A stretch of 64,000 nt of DNA from positions 32,033 to 96,032 of the forward strand of contig NZ_LHVK01000029.1 in NCBI RefSeq assembly GCF_001269905.1, written 5' to 3'. This DNA is from Pseudomonas corrugata (GTDB lineage: Bacteria > Pseudomonadota > Gammaproteobacteria > Pseudomonadales > Pseudomonadaceae). Below, piece after piece: positions 19,020-27,149 of this stretch. The translations under genes and the position numbers were made by a program. A model generated the notes under the pieces. It was not told the origin of the DNA, searched no databases, and worked only from the letters and a program-made list of their open reading frames with translations. Positions within the stretch are counted from its first letter, which is position 1; each line of letters starts with the position of its first letter.

Positions 19020-19705
19020 TCCTGAGCCATCTGCGCCAGCCGCCCGCCGTGCAACACCACGCGCTCAGCCAGACGGGCCGCCACCCGTGGGCTGTGAGTG
19101 ACCATCAGCAGGCTCGTAGAACTGCCGTCCAACAGTTCCAGCAGCAGGTCCAGCACCTCGTCGCTGGTGGCTTCGTCGAGGCTGCCGGTGGGCTCGTCGG
19201 CCAGCAGCAAAGGCGGACGCGAAGCCAGCGCCCGGCCCAGGGCAACCCGCTGCTGCTGGCCGCCGGAAAGCTGTTCGGGATAACGTCGCAGCAGGTCCTC
19301 AAGACCGAGTCGTTGTATCAGATGGCTCTGCCAGGCAGCGTCATGGCGACCACACAATCGCGCCTGGAACGCCAGATTGTCCGCCACCGACAAGCTGCTG
19401 ATGAGGTTGAACTGCTGGAACACCAGGCCGATTTCCGTTCGCCGCCAACTGGCCAACTGGCTTTCACCCATGCCATCGAGCCGGTACTCGCCACTGCGGA
19501 TGCTGCCGCGATCGACCTTGTCCAGCCCGGCGACCAAGTGCAGCAAGGTACTTTTGCCACTGCCGGACTCCCCCATCAGCGCCAGGCTGCTGCCCGGCGC
19601 CAGGGTCAGGTCGACGCCTTGCAGCACCGGCAGCGGGCCCTGAGGAGTGACGTAGCTTTTGAACACATCGCGGACTTCAAGCATGGAAAGGCTCGGATGA
19701 GACAC
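19016..19705 (-). CDS. ABC transporter ATP-binding protein (LolD/MacB class)
   Basis: This 229-residue ATPase has Walker A GESGSGKST, Q-loop VFQQFNLI, signature LSGGQQQR, Walker B LLLADEPTGSLD and the switch His in VTHSPR. The EPTGSLD form is typical of the LolD/FtsE/MacB class that pairs with FtsX-like permeases. The listed start is GTG at 19705; an ATG at 19684 (MLEVRDVF) is an equally plausible start and neither has a strong ribosome site. It is first in the three-gene operon. Confidence 0.94.
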   Translation of the reverse strand: MSHPSLSMLEVRDVFKSYVTPQGPLPVLQGVDLTLAPGSSLALMGESGSGKSTLLHLVAGLDKVDRGSIRSGEYRLDGMGESQLASWRRTEIGLVFQQFNLISSLSVADNLAFQARLCGRHDAAWQSHLIQRLGLEDLLRRYPEQLSGGQQQRVALGRALASRPPLLLADEPTGSLDEATSDEVLDLLLELLDGSSTSLLMVTHSPRVAARLAERVVLHGGRLAQMAQE

Positions 19706-19785
19706 AGTGAGGCTCAGGATAACGGAGTTGAATGCCGCAATCAGTCATCCACGCCGTTTACATTGAACCTCCCTGCAAACTGAAC

Positions 19786-20186
19786 CACCGCTATCGCGAG
19801 CAAGCCCGCTCCCACAAGGGATTGGCGGTGGGCATGGATGGTGTGTCCACCCAAGATCAGGGGGTGGGAGCGAGCCTGCTCGCGATGGCGGCGACACCGG
19901 CAAATCGATGCAAGCTGATCCACCGCTATCGCGAGCAGGCTCGCTCCCACAGGGGATTGGCGGTGGGCATGGATGGTGTGTCCACCCCGGATCAGGGTGG
20001 GAGCGGGCTTGCTCGCGAAGACGACATCACATTCGACATCGACGCAAGCTGACCCACCGCTTTCGCGAGCAGGCTCGCTCCCACAGGGGATTGGTGGTAG
20101 GCATGGAGGGTGTGTCCACCCCGGATCAGGGTGGGAGCGAGCCTGCTCGCGATGGCGGCGGCACAGTCAACATCTATGCAAGCTGA
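19786..20186. repeat. Tandem array of three REPIN-containing units (about 135 bp)
   Basis: Three head-to-tail units begin at about 19786, 19921 and 20055 (spacing 135 and 134). Each holds CACCGC(T/A)(A/T)TCGCGAGCA(A/G)GC, CGCTCCCACA, a shared filler (GGCATGGA(T/G)GGTGTGTCCACC), then the opposite REP core (GGTGGGAGCGAGCCTGCTCGCGA) and a tail ending GCAAGCTGA. The shared fillers show duplication of a whole unit rather than independent insertions. This accounts for the gap 19706-20194; no gene is seen there. Confidence 0.92.
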
Positions 20187-20194
20187 CCCACCCT

Positions 20195-21892
20195 TCAGTG
20201 CCCTGCTGCCATCTCAGCCTGGGCCGGTTTGGGGGTCACGATGCTGTTCAGGTCAATGTGTTTCCAGGCCGGTTCTGCTCCCAGGCGTGCATTGAATCGG
20301 TAGTTGAAGGTGAAGTCGTCTTCGGTCGGTTGGTCCAGGGCTTTCCCATACAGGGCTTGCACCCCCTCACGCTCATAACCCATCAGCCGTAACAGCGTCG
20401 GAAAGATGTTGTAGTGGCTGGAGCGGTCCTTGTTCCTGGCCCAGGTCTCGCGCCAATCGAGCGTGTGCAGGTTACTACCCTGGATCACCACCAACGGCAC
20501 CAGCCCCTCTTCTTCCACCGGGTCCCCGCCGCAATGGGTGTTGAGCCCCGGGTTGCCCCGTTCATGCAGGTCCTGGCCATGGTCTGAGGTGTAGATCAGC
20601 ACGGCATTGGCCAAGGCCGCCTGGCTGAAGATCCGCCGGAAAAACTCGCCAACATTCCACAGCAGTGTGTTCTGGTAGGCGTTGCGGTAGAGCACCCAGT
20701 CGTCCTTCTGGCCATTGAAACCGTCACGCCGGCCCGTGTCCGCCACGTCCTGATACTGCCCTCGCGGCAAGGCGGGGCGGTAGCTCATGAAATCATCGGG
20801 GTACTTGTCGTGCACCGGGAAATGCGCGCCGACCTTGTTGATGACCACCAGTTCCGGCTGGTCATCGCCCAGCAACTCGATCAACTTGTCCGCCGCTGCC
20901 ATGTCGCGGTCGCGCACACTGATCTGGTCGAACTGGACGAACACATCGATGTCCTTTTTCTCCAGATCGGTCATCAGGTTCTGCAGGTTGCCGCCCGTGC
21001 GCTGGGCGTCGATGTAGACGGTGCGCAAGCCCGCGCCCTTGGCGTACTGCCAGATCGAAGGCTGGGTGCTGTTGATACGCACGTAGTCGGCGCGAGTGCC
21101 ACCATAGCGCAGGGTAACGTTGGTGTCGGCGCTGCAATTGGCAATGGATGCCGCGTAGCCGAAATTGAAAATATCCACCCCGGGCGGCGGCGTCTTGAGC
21201 CCGGTGTGCACTCCCGACGGCGTGTTGATGTCCAGGTAGTTGCCGGAGATGCTTTCATCGATGATCAGTACGATGTCATGCCCGATCGGCGGCGTTTGCC
21301 GCACCAGGCGCACCGACTCCCGGGGACCGACTGTGTTGTGCAACGCCTCATAGACGAACAGATTCAAATAGGCCAACGGCGTGTACATCACCGGTAGACC
21401 ACGGGCGCCCTCACCTGCCCGCACGAAGAGTACGCCGCTGAGCAACAACACGCCCAGCAGCGGCGCGGTAATAGGGAGATAACCGGGCAACGGTATCCGC
21501 CGGCGAGGCTTGAGGCCGATCCCCAACAGCAGCAAAAGCCCGGCAACCGCCGCGTGGATGATCACCCCACGATATTGCCAGGCCGCCTCCTGGATAAAAC
21601 CACCGGAGTACACCTGCGACACGAACTGGCTATAGGTCAGGTAACTGTCGGTTACCCGGGTGTACGCCTCGAAGAACACCGCCGACACAAACATCGCCAA
21701 CGCGAACAGATGCCGCACGAAGGTCTGGCGGATATACGCAGTCATCCACAACGCCACCACCAACGCCACGAACATCGCGCCGAACAGCACCGTCGCAAAG
21801 CCAAAACCCAGCGCAGCCAGACGGTCAAGGTAATAGTCATATCCCCTGATCAGGTACAGCGCCAGCAGCAGTTCCTTGAGGTATCGGGCCAT
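20195..21892 (-). CDS. Sulfatase-fold membrane phosphotransferase (EptA/OpgE-like)
   Basis: This 565-residue protein has about five N-terminal membrane helices (residues 1-180) and a periplasmic alkaline-phosphatase/sulfatase domain. Metal-binding segments include VLIIDESISGNY, the C-terminal YTSDHGQDL and, further on, LNTHCGG. Family members add phosphoethanolamine or similar groups to lipid A, core or periplasmic glucans. The residue after DE is Ser (DES), whereas EptA-type enzymes use Thr (GET), so Ser is the likely nucleophile here. The start at 21892 has GAGAAAGAC upstream. It lies divergent from the exopolysaccharide operon and might decorate an envelope glycan, but the substrate is unknown. 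Confidence 0.85.
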   Translation of the reverse strand: MARYLKELLLALYLIRGYDYYLDRLAALGFGFATVLFGAMFVALVVALWMTAYIRQTFVRHLFALAMFVSAVFFEAYTRVTDSYLTYSQFVSQVYSGGFIQEAAWQYRGVIIHAAVAGLLLLLGIGLKPRRRIPLPGYLPITAPLLGVLLLSGVLFVRAGEGARGLPVMYTPLAYLNLFVYEALHNTVGPRESVRLVRQTPPIGHDIVLIIDESISGNYLDINTPSGVHTGLKTPPPGVDIFNFGYAASIANCSADTNVTLRYGGTRADYVRINSTQPSIWQYAKGAGLRTVYIDAQRTGGNLQNLMTDLEKKDIDVFVQFDQISVRDRDMAAADKLIELLGDDQPELVVINKVGAHFPVHDKYPDDFMSYRPALPRGQYQDVADTGRRDGFNGQKDDWVLYRNAYQNTLLWNVGEFFRRIFSQAALANAVLIYTSDHGQDLHERGNPGLNTHCGGDPVEEEGLVPLVVIQGSNLHTLDWRETWARNKDRSSHYNIFPTLLRLMGYEREGVQALYGKALDQPTEDDFTFNYRFNARLGAEPAWKHIDLNSIVTPKPAQAEMAAGH

Positions 21893-22118
21893 GTCTTTCT
21901 CGACGCAATCGTGACGTTTGCAAAAAGCTCTGTCCCTGGACACTAGCAGCGGCTTTCCAAAGCGCAAGAAGGCAATGAATCAAACATGCGTCAAAAAAAA
22001 GTTAGCCCAAAAATGACACGAAAATCCCTAAAAAAAATGAAAAACCTATGGATAAATACCGTTCATCGATTTTTTTGACGCGCATTAAAGCCTTTAAAAC
22101 AGGCACTTTTCCAAGACT

Positions 22119-22132
22119 GTCAATAACTTGAT
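22119..22132 (+). promoter_or_regulatory. Candidate FleQ box 1 upstream of the exopolysaccharide operon
   Basis: GTCAATAACTTGAT matches the FleQ-box consensus I recall (GTCaNTAAAtTGAC) at 11 of 13 defined positions. FleQ is the c-di-GMP-responsive regulator of several Pseudomonas exopolysaccharide operons. The site is about 140 bases before the first gene. The consensus is from memory and no scoring was done. Confidence 0.45.
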
Positions 22133-22176
22133 ATCAAAATGCCCGACTCTTTCTAGTTTTGCCAACAGTGACAACT

Positions 22177-22190
22177 GTCATTTTGCTGAC
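22177..22190 (+). promoter_or_regulatory. Candidate FleQ box 2, overlapping a TGACA-AC-TGTCA palindrome
   Basis: GTCATTTTGCTGAC keeps both outer arms of the FleQ consensus but not its centre (9 of 13 positions). It starts 58 bases after box 1. It overlaps a short palindrome, TGACAACTGTCA (22169-22180). The whole 21893-22271 region is AT-rich with no gene and is the obvious promoter region for the operon downstream and possibly for the divergent transferase gene. Confidence 0.35.
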
Positions 22191-22271
22191 ACGCTTTTCT
22201 GAGGCTGCGCTATACCCCCCTAAACAGTTTCATCCGAGTTACATAACCAGCAATCTACGAGGCACGCCAGA

Positions 22272-23636
22272 ATGGACGTGAGCGTATTTGGAACGGGGTA
22301 CGTGGGGCTCATCCAAGCGGCAGCATTGGCCGATGTCGGACACCGTGTGTTGTGCATCGACATCGACCCGAACAAGATCCGGCAACTGCAGCAAGCGGTC
22401 CCCCCGATCAGCGAACCGGGGCTCTCCGGATTGCTCGAAGACAACATCAAGGCCGGGCGCCTGTCGTTCAGTTCCCAGGCCAGCGATGCGGTCAACCATG
22501 GCGAACTCATTTTCATCGCCGTCGGCACCCCCGCCGATGAAGACGGCTCGGCAGACCTGAGCCATGTACTGGCGGTGACCCGGCAGATTGCCGACTTCAT
22601 GGACAGCGATCGCACCCTGATCATCAAGTCCACCGTGCCCGTGGGCACCGCCGACAAGGTCGCCGAATGCGCCCGCCAGGCGCTGGCCCGGCGGGGTCTG
22701 AAACGGCTGAACGTGCGAGTGGTGTCGAACCCCGAGTTTCTCAAGGAAGGCAGCGCCCTGGCCGACTGCATGCGCCCGGACCGGATCATCGTCGGCACCG
22801 CCGATACCGTGGCACGCGACCAGATGAGCGAGCTCTACGCCCCCTTCTGCCGCAACCACGAAAAGCTGATGTTCATGGATAACCGCAGCGCCGAACTGAC
22901 CAAGTACGCCGCCAATGCCATGCTCGCCACCCGTATCAGTTTCATGAACGAACTGGCCAACCTCACCGAACGGCTGGGCGCCGACATCGAAGCGGTGCGC
23001 AAGGGCATCGGTTCGGACCCGCGTATCGGCTATCACTTCATTTATCCCGGCTGCGGCTTCGGCGGCTCGTGCTTCCCCAAGGACCTGCGGGCCCTGCTGC
23101 ACACCGCCGAACAAAGTGGCATGCCGCTGCACCTGCTGCGCAGCGTCACCGACGTCAACGACCGCCAGCGGCACATTCTGTTCGAGAAGCTCGCCAAACA
23201 GTTTTCCGATGGCCTGGCCGGCAAATCGATTGCGGTCTGGGGCTTGGCCTTCAAACCCAACACCGATGACATGCGCGAAGCGCCCAGTCGCTACCTGATG
23301 GAAGCCCTGTGGCGCGAAGGCGCCCGGGTCCAGGCCTACGACCCGGAAGCCATGGCTGAATGTCGGCGGCTCTACGGCTACCGCAAGGACCTGAACCTGT
23401 GCGCCACTCGCGACGACACCCTGGAAGACGCCGACGCGCTGGTGATCTGCACCGAGTGGAAGAACTTCCGCGTGGTGGATTTCGACCTGCTGGCCAGCAA
23501 ACTGCGCGCCCGGGTCATCATTGACGGCCGTAACCTGTACAACCCGGACCAACTCGCTGCCGCCGGGCTGCTGTATCGCGGCATCGGGCTACGGCACACC
23601 GTGCCGGACGGCTCGGCACCAGGGCCGCAAGCGTGA
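22272..23636 (+). CDS. ugd: UDP-glucose 6-dehydrogenase
   Basis: This 454-residue NAD-dependent nucleotide-sugar dehydrogenase oxidises UDP-glucose to UDP-glucuronate. It has the N-terminal Rossmann motif GTGYVGL, STVPVGT, NPEFLKEGSA and the catalytic cysteine in GGSCFPKDLRAL. The C-terminal UDP-binding domain contains AVWGLAFKPNTDDMREAPS. GAGG precedes the ATG by nine bases. It is the first gene of the exopolysaccharide operon and feeds the epimerase that overlaps its 3' end. A GDP-mannose dehydrogenase is the main alternative, but the UDP-GlcA epimerase partner argues for UDP-glucose. Confidence 0.93.
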   Translation: MDVSVFGTGYVGLIQAAALADVGHRVLCIDIDPNKIRQLQQAVPPISEPGLSGLLEDNIKAGRLSFSSQASDAVNHGELIFIAVGTPADEDGSADLSHVLAVTRQIADFMDSDRTLIIKSTVPVGTADKVAECARQALARRGLKRLNVRVVSNPEFLKEGSALADCMRPDRIIVGTADTVARDQMSELYAPFCRNHEKLMFMDNRSAELTKYAANAMLATRISFMNELANLTERLGADIEAVRKGIGSDPRIGYHFIYPGCGFGGSCFPKDLRALLHTAEQSGMPLHLLRSVTDVNDRQRHILFEKLAKQFSDGLAGKSIAVWGLAFKPNTDDMREAPSRYLMEALWREGARVQAYDPEAMAECRRLYGYRKDLNLCATRDDTLEDADALVICTEWKNFRVVDFDLLASKLRARVIIDGRNLYNPDQLAAAGLLYRGIGLRHTVPDGSAPGPQA

Positions 23637-24703
23637 ATATCCTGGTGACCGGCGCGGCCGGTTTCATCGGCGCCCACTGCGTGCGGCGACTGCTGTGCGA
23701 CGGTCATCGGGTGTGCGGGCTGGACAATTTCAACGACTACTACGACCCCCAGCTCAAGCATGACCGCATCGCCTGGGTGAAGGCCCAGGCCGGTGATTTC
23801 CCCCTGGTACGGCTGGACCTGACCGACGCCGGCGCCCTCGATGACCTGTTCCAATCGTACCGCCCGGACGTGGTGATCCACCTCGCTGCACAAGCGGGGG
23901 TGCGCTACTCCCTGGAGAACCCACGAGCCTACGTCGACAGCAACCTCACCGGATTCCTGAACATCCTCGAAAGCTGCCGCCGCCATCCGCTCAGGCATCT
24001 GATCTACGCCTCTTCCAGCTCGGTGTATGGCGCCAACCCACACACACCTTATTCCGAACAGGACAACGTCGACCATCCGCTGTCGTTGTACGCCGCCAGC
24101 AAGAAAGCCAACGAGCTGATGGCCCACAGCTACAGCTACCTGTTCGGCATCCCTTGCACCGGCCTGCGCTTTTTTACCGTGTACGGCCCTTGGGGTCGGC
24201 CGGACATGTCGCCGATCCAGTTCGCCCGCGCCATTACCGAGGGCCGGGTGCTGCAGTTGTTCAACCATGGCGAGCACCAGCGTGATTTCACCTACATCGA
24301 CGACATCGTCGAAAGCATCGCCCGGCTGATCGAACGTCCGCCCCGCGTCACTGCCGCACGGGATGTGGAACCCTCGGACCCGTCCACCAGCCGCGCACCC
24401 TGGCGCATCTACAACATCGGCGGGCAGCACCCGGTCGCCCTGCGGACTTACGTCGCGCTGCTGGAAAAACACCTGGGGCTAACCGCCCGTATCGAACTGC
24501 TGCCCCTGCAACCGGGTGATGTGCTCAACACCTGCGCCGACGCCAGCGCCCTGGCACGGGCCACCGGCTTCCAGCCATGCATCGAACTGGACGAAGGCCT
24601 GGGCCGCTTCATCGACTGGTTCCTCGATTACTACGCGCCGCCTGCTGCCCTCCCGCCGCTCGCGGCTGAACTTGCAGACGAAACCCGGCGGAGGAGTCTA
24701 TGA
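23633..24703 (+). CDS. UDP-glucuronate 4-epimerase
   Basis: This 356-residue extended SDR enzyme interconverts UDP-glucuronate and UDP-galacturonate. It shows the NAD motif GAAGFIGAH, the catalytic Ser of ASSSSVYG and the YAASKKANE Tyr-Lys pair. The LDNFNDYYDPQLKHDR and FFTVYGPWGRPDM segments are characteristic of CapI/LpsL-type UDP-GlcA epimerases. It starts with GTG at 23633, overlapping the ugd stop by four bases. With ugd it supplies acidic sugar precursors, so the polymer is probably uronate-containing. Confidence 0.92.
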   Translation: MNILVTGAAGFIGAHCVRRLLCDGHRVCGLDNFNDYYDPQLKHDRIAWVKAQAGDFPLVRLDLTDAGALDDLFQSYRPDVVIHLAAQAGVRYSLENPRAYVDSNLTGFLNILESCRRHPLRHLIYASSSSVYGANPHTPYSEQDNVDHPLSLYAASKKANELMAHSYSYLFGIPCTGLRFFTVYGPWGRPDMSPIQFARAITEGRVLQLFNHGEHQRDFTYIDDIVESIARLIERPPRVTAARDVEPSDPSTSRAPWRIYNIGGQHPVALRTYVALLEKHLGLTARIELLPLQPGDVLNTCADASALARATGFQPCIELDEGLGRFIDWFLDYYAPPAALPPLAAELADETRRRSL

Positions 24704-25443
24704 CCCGACATGAGCAAGTCCTTGCGATCAATCCCCCCAGCGACAAGCGTGTCGACCCCGAACACCGCAGGCGCCTGGACGCGGCTATCCACCGGCAAGG
24801 CCGTGGCTGGCTGACCGGCCGCGACGGCGGTCGACCATGGACCGTGTCGCGGACCAACCGGGTGGTTGCCTGTCTGGGCGCCCTGGCGCTTCTGGTACTG
24901 CTCTGCCCGTTGTTGCTGGGCCTGGCAGTGCTGGTCAAGTTCTCCAGCCCCGGCCCGGTACTGTTCGTGCAAAAGCGCACCGGCTACCGCGGCCGTGTCT
25001 TCGGCATGTACAAGTTCCGCACCATGGTCGCCAATGCCGAGGCCCTCAAGGAGTCGCTGCGCCACCTCAACAAACACGGCGCCGACGCCATCGATTTCAA
25101 GATCGACAACGACCCGCGCATCACCCCCATCGGCCGGTTCCTGCGACGCAGCAGCCTCGACGAACTGCCGAACCTGATCAATGTGGTAACCGGCGACATG
25201 CGCCTGGTGGGCCCGCGCCCGACCTCGTTCAACGCCTATCGCTACAAGGACAACCATCTTGTGCGCCTGAGCATCTACCCCGGCCTGACCGGCCTGTGGC
25301 AGATCTCCGGGCGCAGCAATATCGACTTCGACCAGCGCGTGGAACTGGACCTCAGCTACATCGCCGAGCAGAGCCTGTTGTTGGATTTGAAGATCCTGAT
25401 GATCACCCCCTTCAAAGTTTTCAGCGGCCACGGAGCGAGTTAA
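24700..25443 (+). CDS. Undecaprenyl-phosphate sugar phosphotransferase (initiating transferase)
   Basis: This 247-residue polyprenyl-phosphate phosphotransferase transfers the first sugar-1-phosphate to undecaprenyl phosphate, starting the repeat unit. It has one hydrophobic segment (about 52-75) and the catalytic core KFSSPGPVLFVQKRTGYRG, MYKFRTM, RFLRRSSLDELPNL, MRLVGPRPT and YPGLTGLWQISGRS. It is the short form lacking the four-helix N-terminal domain of WcaJ, so it probably inserts as a membrane-reentrant monotopic enzyme. The start overlaps the epimerase stop (ATGA). Confidence 0.94.
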   Translation: MTRHEQVLAINPPSDKRVDPEHRRRLDAAIHRQGRGWLTGRDGGRPWTVSRTNRVVACLGALALLVLLCPLLLGLAVLVKFSSPGPVLFVQKRTGYRGRVFGMYKFRTMVANAEALKESLRHLNKHGADAIDFKIDNDPRITPIGRFLRRSSLDELPNLINVVTGDMRLVGPRPTSFNAYRYKDNHLVRLSIYPGLTGLWQISGRSNIDFDQRVELDLSYIAEQSLLLDLKILMITPFKVFSGHGAS

Positions 25444-26088
25444 ATGGACGGTTCAACGAATATCCTGAACATCGCGAGCCCGAGCGAGACCAACCTGACC
25501 TCGACCGTGCTCGACCCTTCCCTGCGGATCCTGCTTCTGACGTCCGCCAACACTGGCACCGGGACCAGCACCAGCGCCATGGCACTGGCCGCTCAACTGG
25601 CACAGATGAGCAGCGGTCGTGTACTGCTGGTAGACGCCAGCCACTCACCTCACAACCTCAGCCAGCAACTGGGGCTGCAAAAGGAGCGCGGTTTCAGCGA
25701 CCTGCTGTTCAACATCCTGACCCCACCGTTATTGCAAGACTGCGTAGTGCAAATCTCCAGCCTGCCCTTCGATGTACTGCCCATCGGTCGTATGGGGCGC
25801 AATGCCGAACACTTCAATCCCGAACAGTTGCGACATCTGTTCAGGCACCTGGCGGCGCAGTACCGCTTCGTGGTGATTGACGCCGACGCCGTGTACACGG
25901 CCTCCGACACCCTGGTCATGAGTGCCCAGGTGGACGGCGTGGTGCTGGTGGTACGTGGTGAGGACACCCGCTGGGAAGTGGCTCAGGCCGCCCGCCAGCG
26001 CTTGGTCCAGGCCGGTGCGAAAGTGGTGGGCAGCGTGTTCAACCGGCGCAAGTACTACATGCCCAAATGGCTCTACAACAACCTGTAA
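25444..26088 (+). CDS. BY-kinase/CpsD-like P-loop ATPase with degenerate Walker A
   Basis: This 214-residue MinD/BY-kinase-fold protein sits where the cytoplasmic tyrosine kinase of Wzc-type exporters is expected. The P-loop reads SANTGTGTSTS (residues 34-44): Thr41 occupies the position of the invariant Lys of GxGK(S/T). Walker A' is LLVDAS, without the usual Asp-Leu-Arg, and Walker B is VVIDADAV (Asp146). The C-terminus has a short tyrosine-containing tail (RRKYYMPKWLYNNL). It begins immediately after the preceding stop. It may be a catalytically weak or regulatory partner of the Wzz-like protein encoded two genes downstream. Confidence 0.85.
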   Translation: MDGSTNILNIASPSETNLTSTVLDPSLRILLLTSANTGTGTSTSAMALAAQLAQMSSGRVLLVDASHSPHNLSQQLGLQKERGFSDLLFNILTPPLLQDCVVQISSLPFDVLPIGRMGRNAEHFNPEQLRHLFRHLAAQYRFVVIDADAVYTASDTLVMSAQVDGVVLVVRGEDTRWEVAQAARQRLVQAGAKVVGSVFNRRKYYMPKWLYNNL

Positions 26089-26108
26089 GCGTGCAGAAGG
26101 ATGACGAG

Positions 26109-27134
26109 ATGAACGCCAAGATACTTGTCCTGCTGTTGCTGCCGCTTGCCGGCTGCTCCAGCACCAGCGATACCCGCTCGATGCCGGTGCAGATTCTCAC
26201 GGCCGCGCCGGCCAATGCCCAGGCCACCGACATGCCCAAGGTCGAACAGACCCTGCGGCCCCAGGATGTGCTCGATGTGATCTTTCACATCAGCACCACC
26301 GGTCCCCAGGCTTATCGCGTGCAACCGGGCGACCAGGTGGCCCTGAATTTCACCGCGGCCAGCCAGCTCAACGGCACGCAACTGGTGATGCCCGACGGCA
26401 GCATTGAACTGCCCGGGGCCAACACGTCGGTGAAAATCGCCGGCATGACCACCGACGAAGCGCGCCTGGAGGTACAACGGGCCTATGACCGGAAGATGCT
26501 GTTCCAGCCCAATCGCAACCAGTTGACAGTGCTGGTGACCAGCCCGCTGACCAGCGAGACCAACCTCAGGAATACCTTGAGTCACCCGGGCACCGGCATG
26601 AGCCGGGAAATCACCGTGGGCAGCGACGGCTATGCGAGCTTTCCGGAAATCGGCTCGGTGCCGCTGCAAGGCATGACCGTCAACCAATTGGAAACCTTCC
26701 TCAACGAACGTTACGCCCAACTGCCAGGCCACATGTCCGTCGATGTGCTGCTCAAGTCCACCGCCGGCAACGAGATCTACGTGCTCGGTGAAGTGGCCCA
26801 ACCGGGCTCCTACCCGATCCGCCGTCCGATCTCGGTGCTCGAGGCACTGACCCTGGCCCGCGGCACGAACGTCAAGGCACGACTCGATTCGGTGGTGATC
26901 ATGCGCCGCACCGGCAACCAGGTCGAAGCCCGTCACTACGACGTGGAAAAAGCCCTGAGCGGTGATGCCTCGCAAATCGCCTACCTGCAACCGGAAGACA
27001 TGCTCTTCGTGCCCAAGACCAAGCTTGCCAGCGCTGGCGAACTCGCCAGGCAACTGGCTGACGTGGTGCTGTTCCAGGGCGTGGGGTTCAGCTTCGGCTA
27101 CCGCGTCGACAACAAAGGCAGCAACAGCAACTGA
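26109..27134 (+). CDS. Polysaccharide export outer-membrane lipoprotein (Wza family)
   Basis: This 341-residue lipoprotein has lipobox LPLAGC (Cys16) followed by polysaccharide-biosynthesis/export and SLBB domains (YRVQPGDQVALNF, MPDGSIELPG, NEIYVLGEVAQPGSYPIRRPISVLEALTLARG). Wza-type octamers form the outer-membrane pore for polymer release. The ATG at 26109 is chosen because it opens the signal peptide; an upstream start would add non-hydrophobic residues. It lies between the BY-kinase-like ATPase gene and the Wzz/GumC-like gene, the usual export-module arrangement. Confidence 0.92.
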   Translation: MNAKILVLLLLPLAGCSSTSDTRSMPVQILTAAPANAQATDMPKVEQTLRPQDVLDVIFHISTTGPQAYRVQPGDQVALNFTAASQLNGTQLVMPDGSIELPGANTSVKIAGMTTDEARLEVQRAYDRKMLFQPNRNQLTVLVTSPLTSETNLRNTLSHPGTGMSREITVGSDGYASFPEIGSVPLQGMTVNQLETFLNERYAQLPGHMSVDVLLKSTAGNEIYVLGEVAQPGSYPIRRPISVLEALTLARGTNVKARLDSVVIMRRTGNQVEARHYDVEKALSGDASQIAYLQPEDMLFVPKTKLASAGELARQLADVVLFQGVGFSFGYRVDNKGSNSN

Positions 27135-27149
27135 CCCAGGTGATCGATC

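Noticed and set aside
22169..22180. TGACAACTGTCA palindrome as a stand-alone operator
   Set aside because: It is only five-base arms and overlaps the second FleQ-like sequence, so I folded it into that feature instead of naming another regulator.
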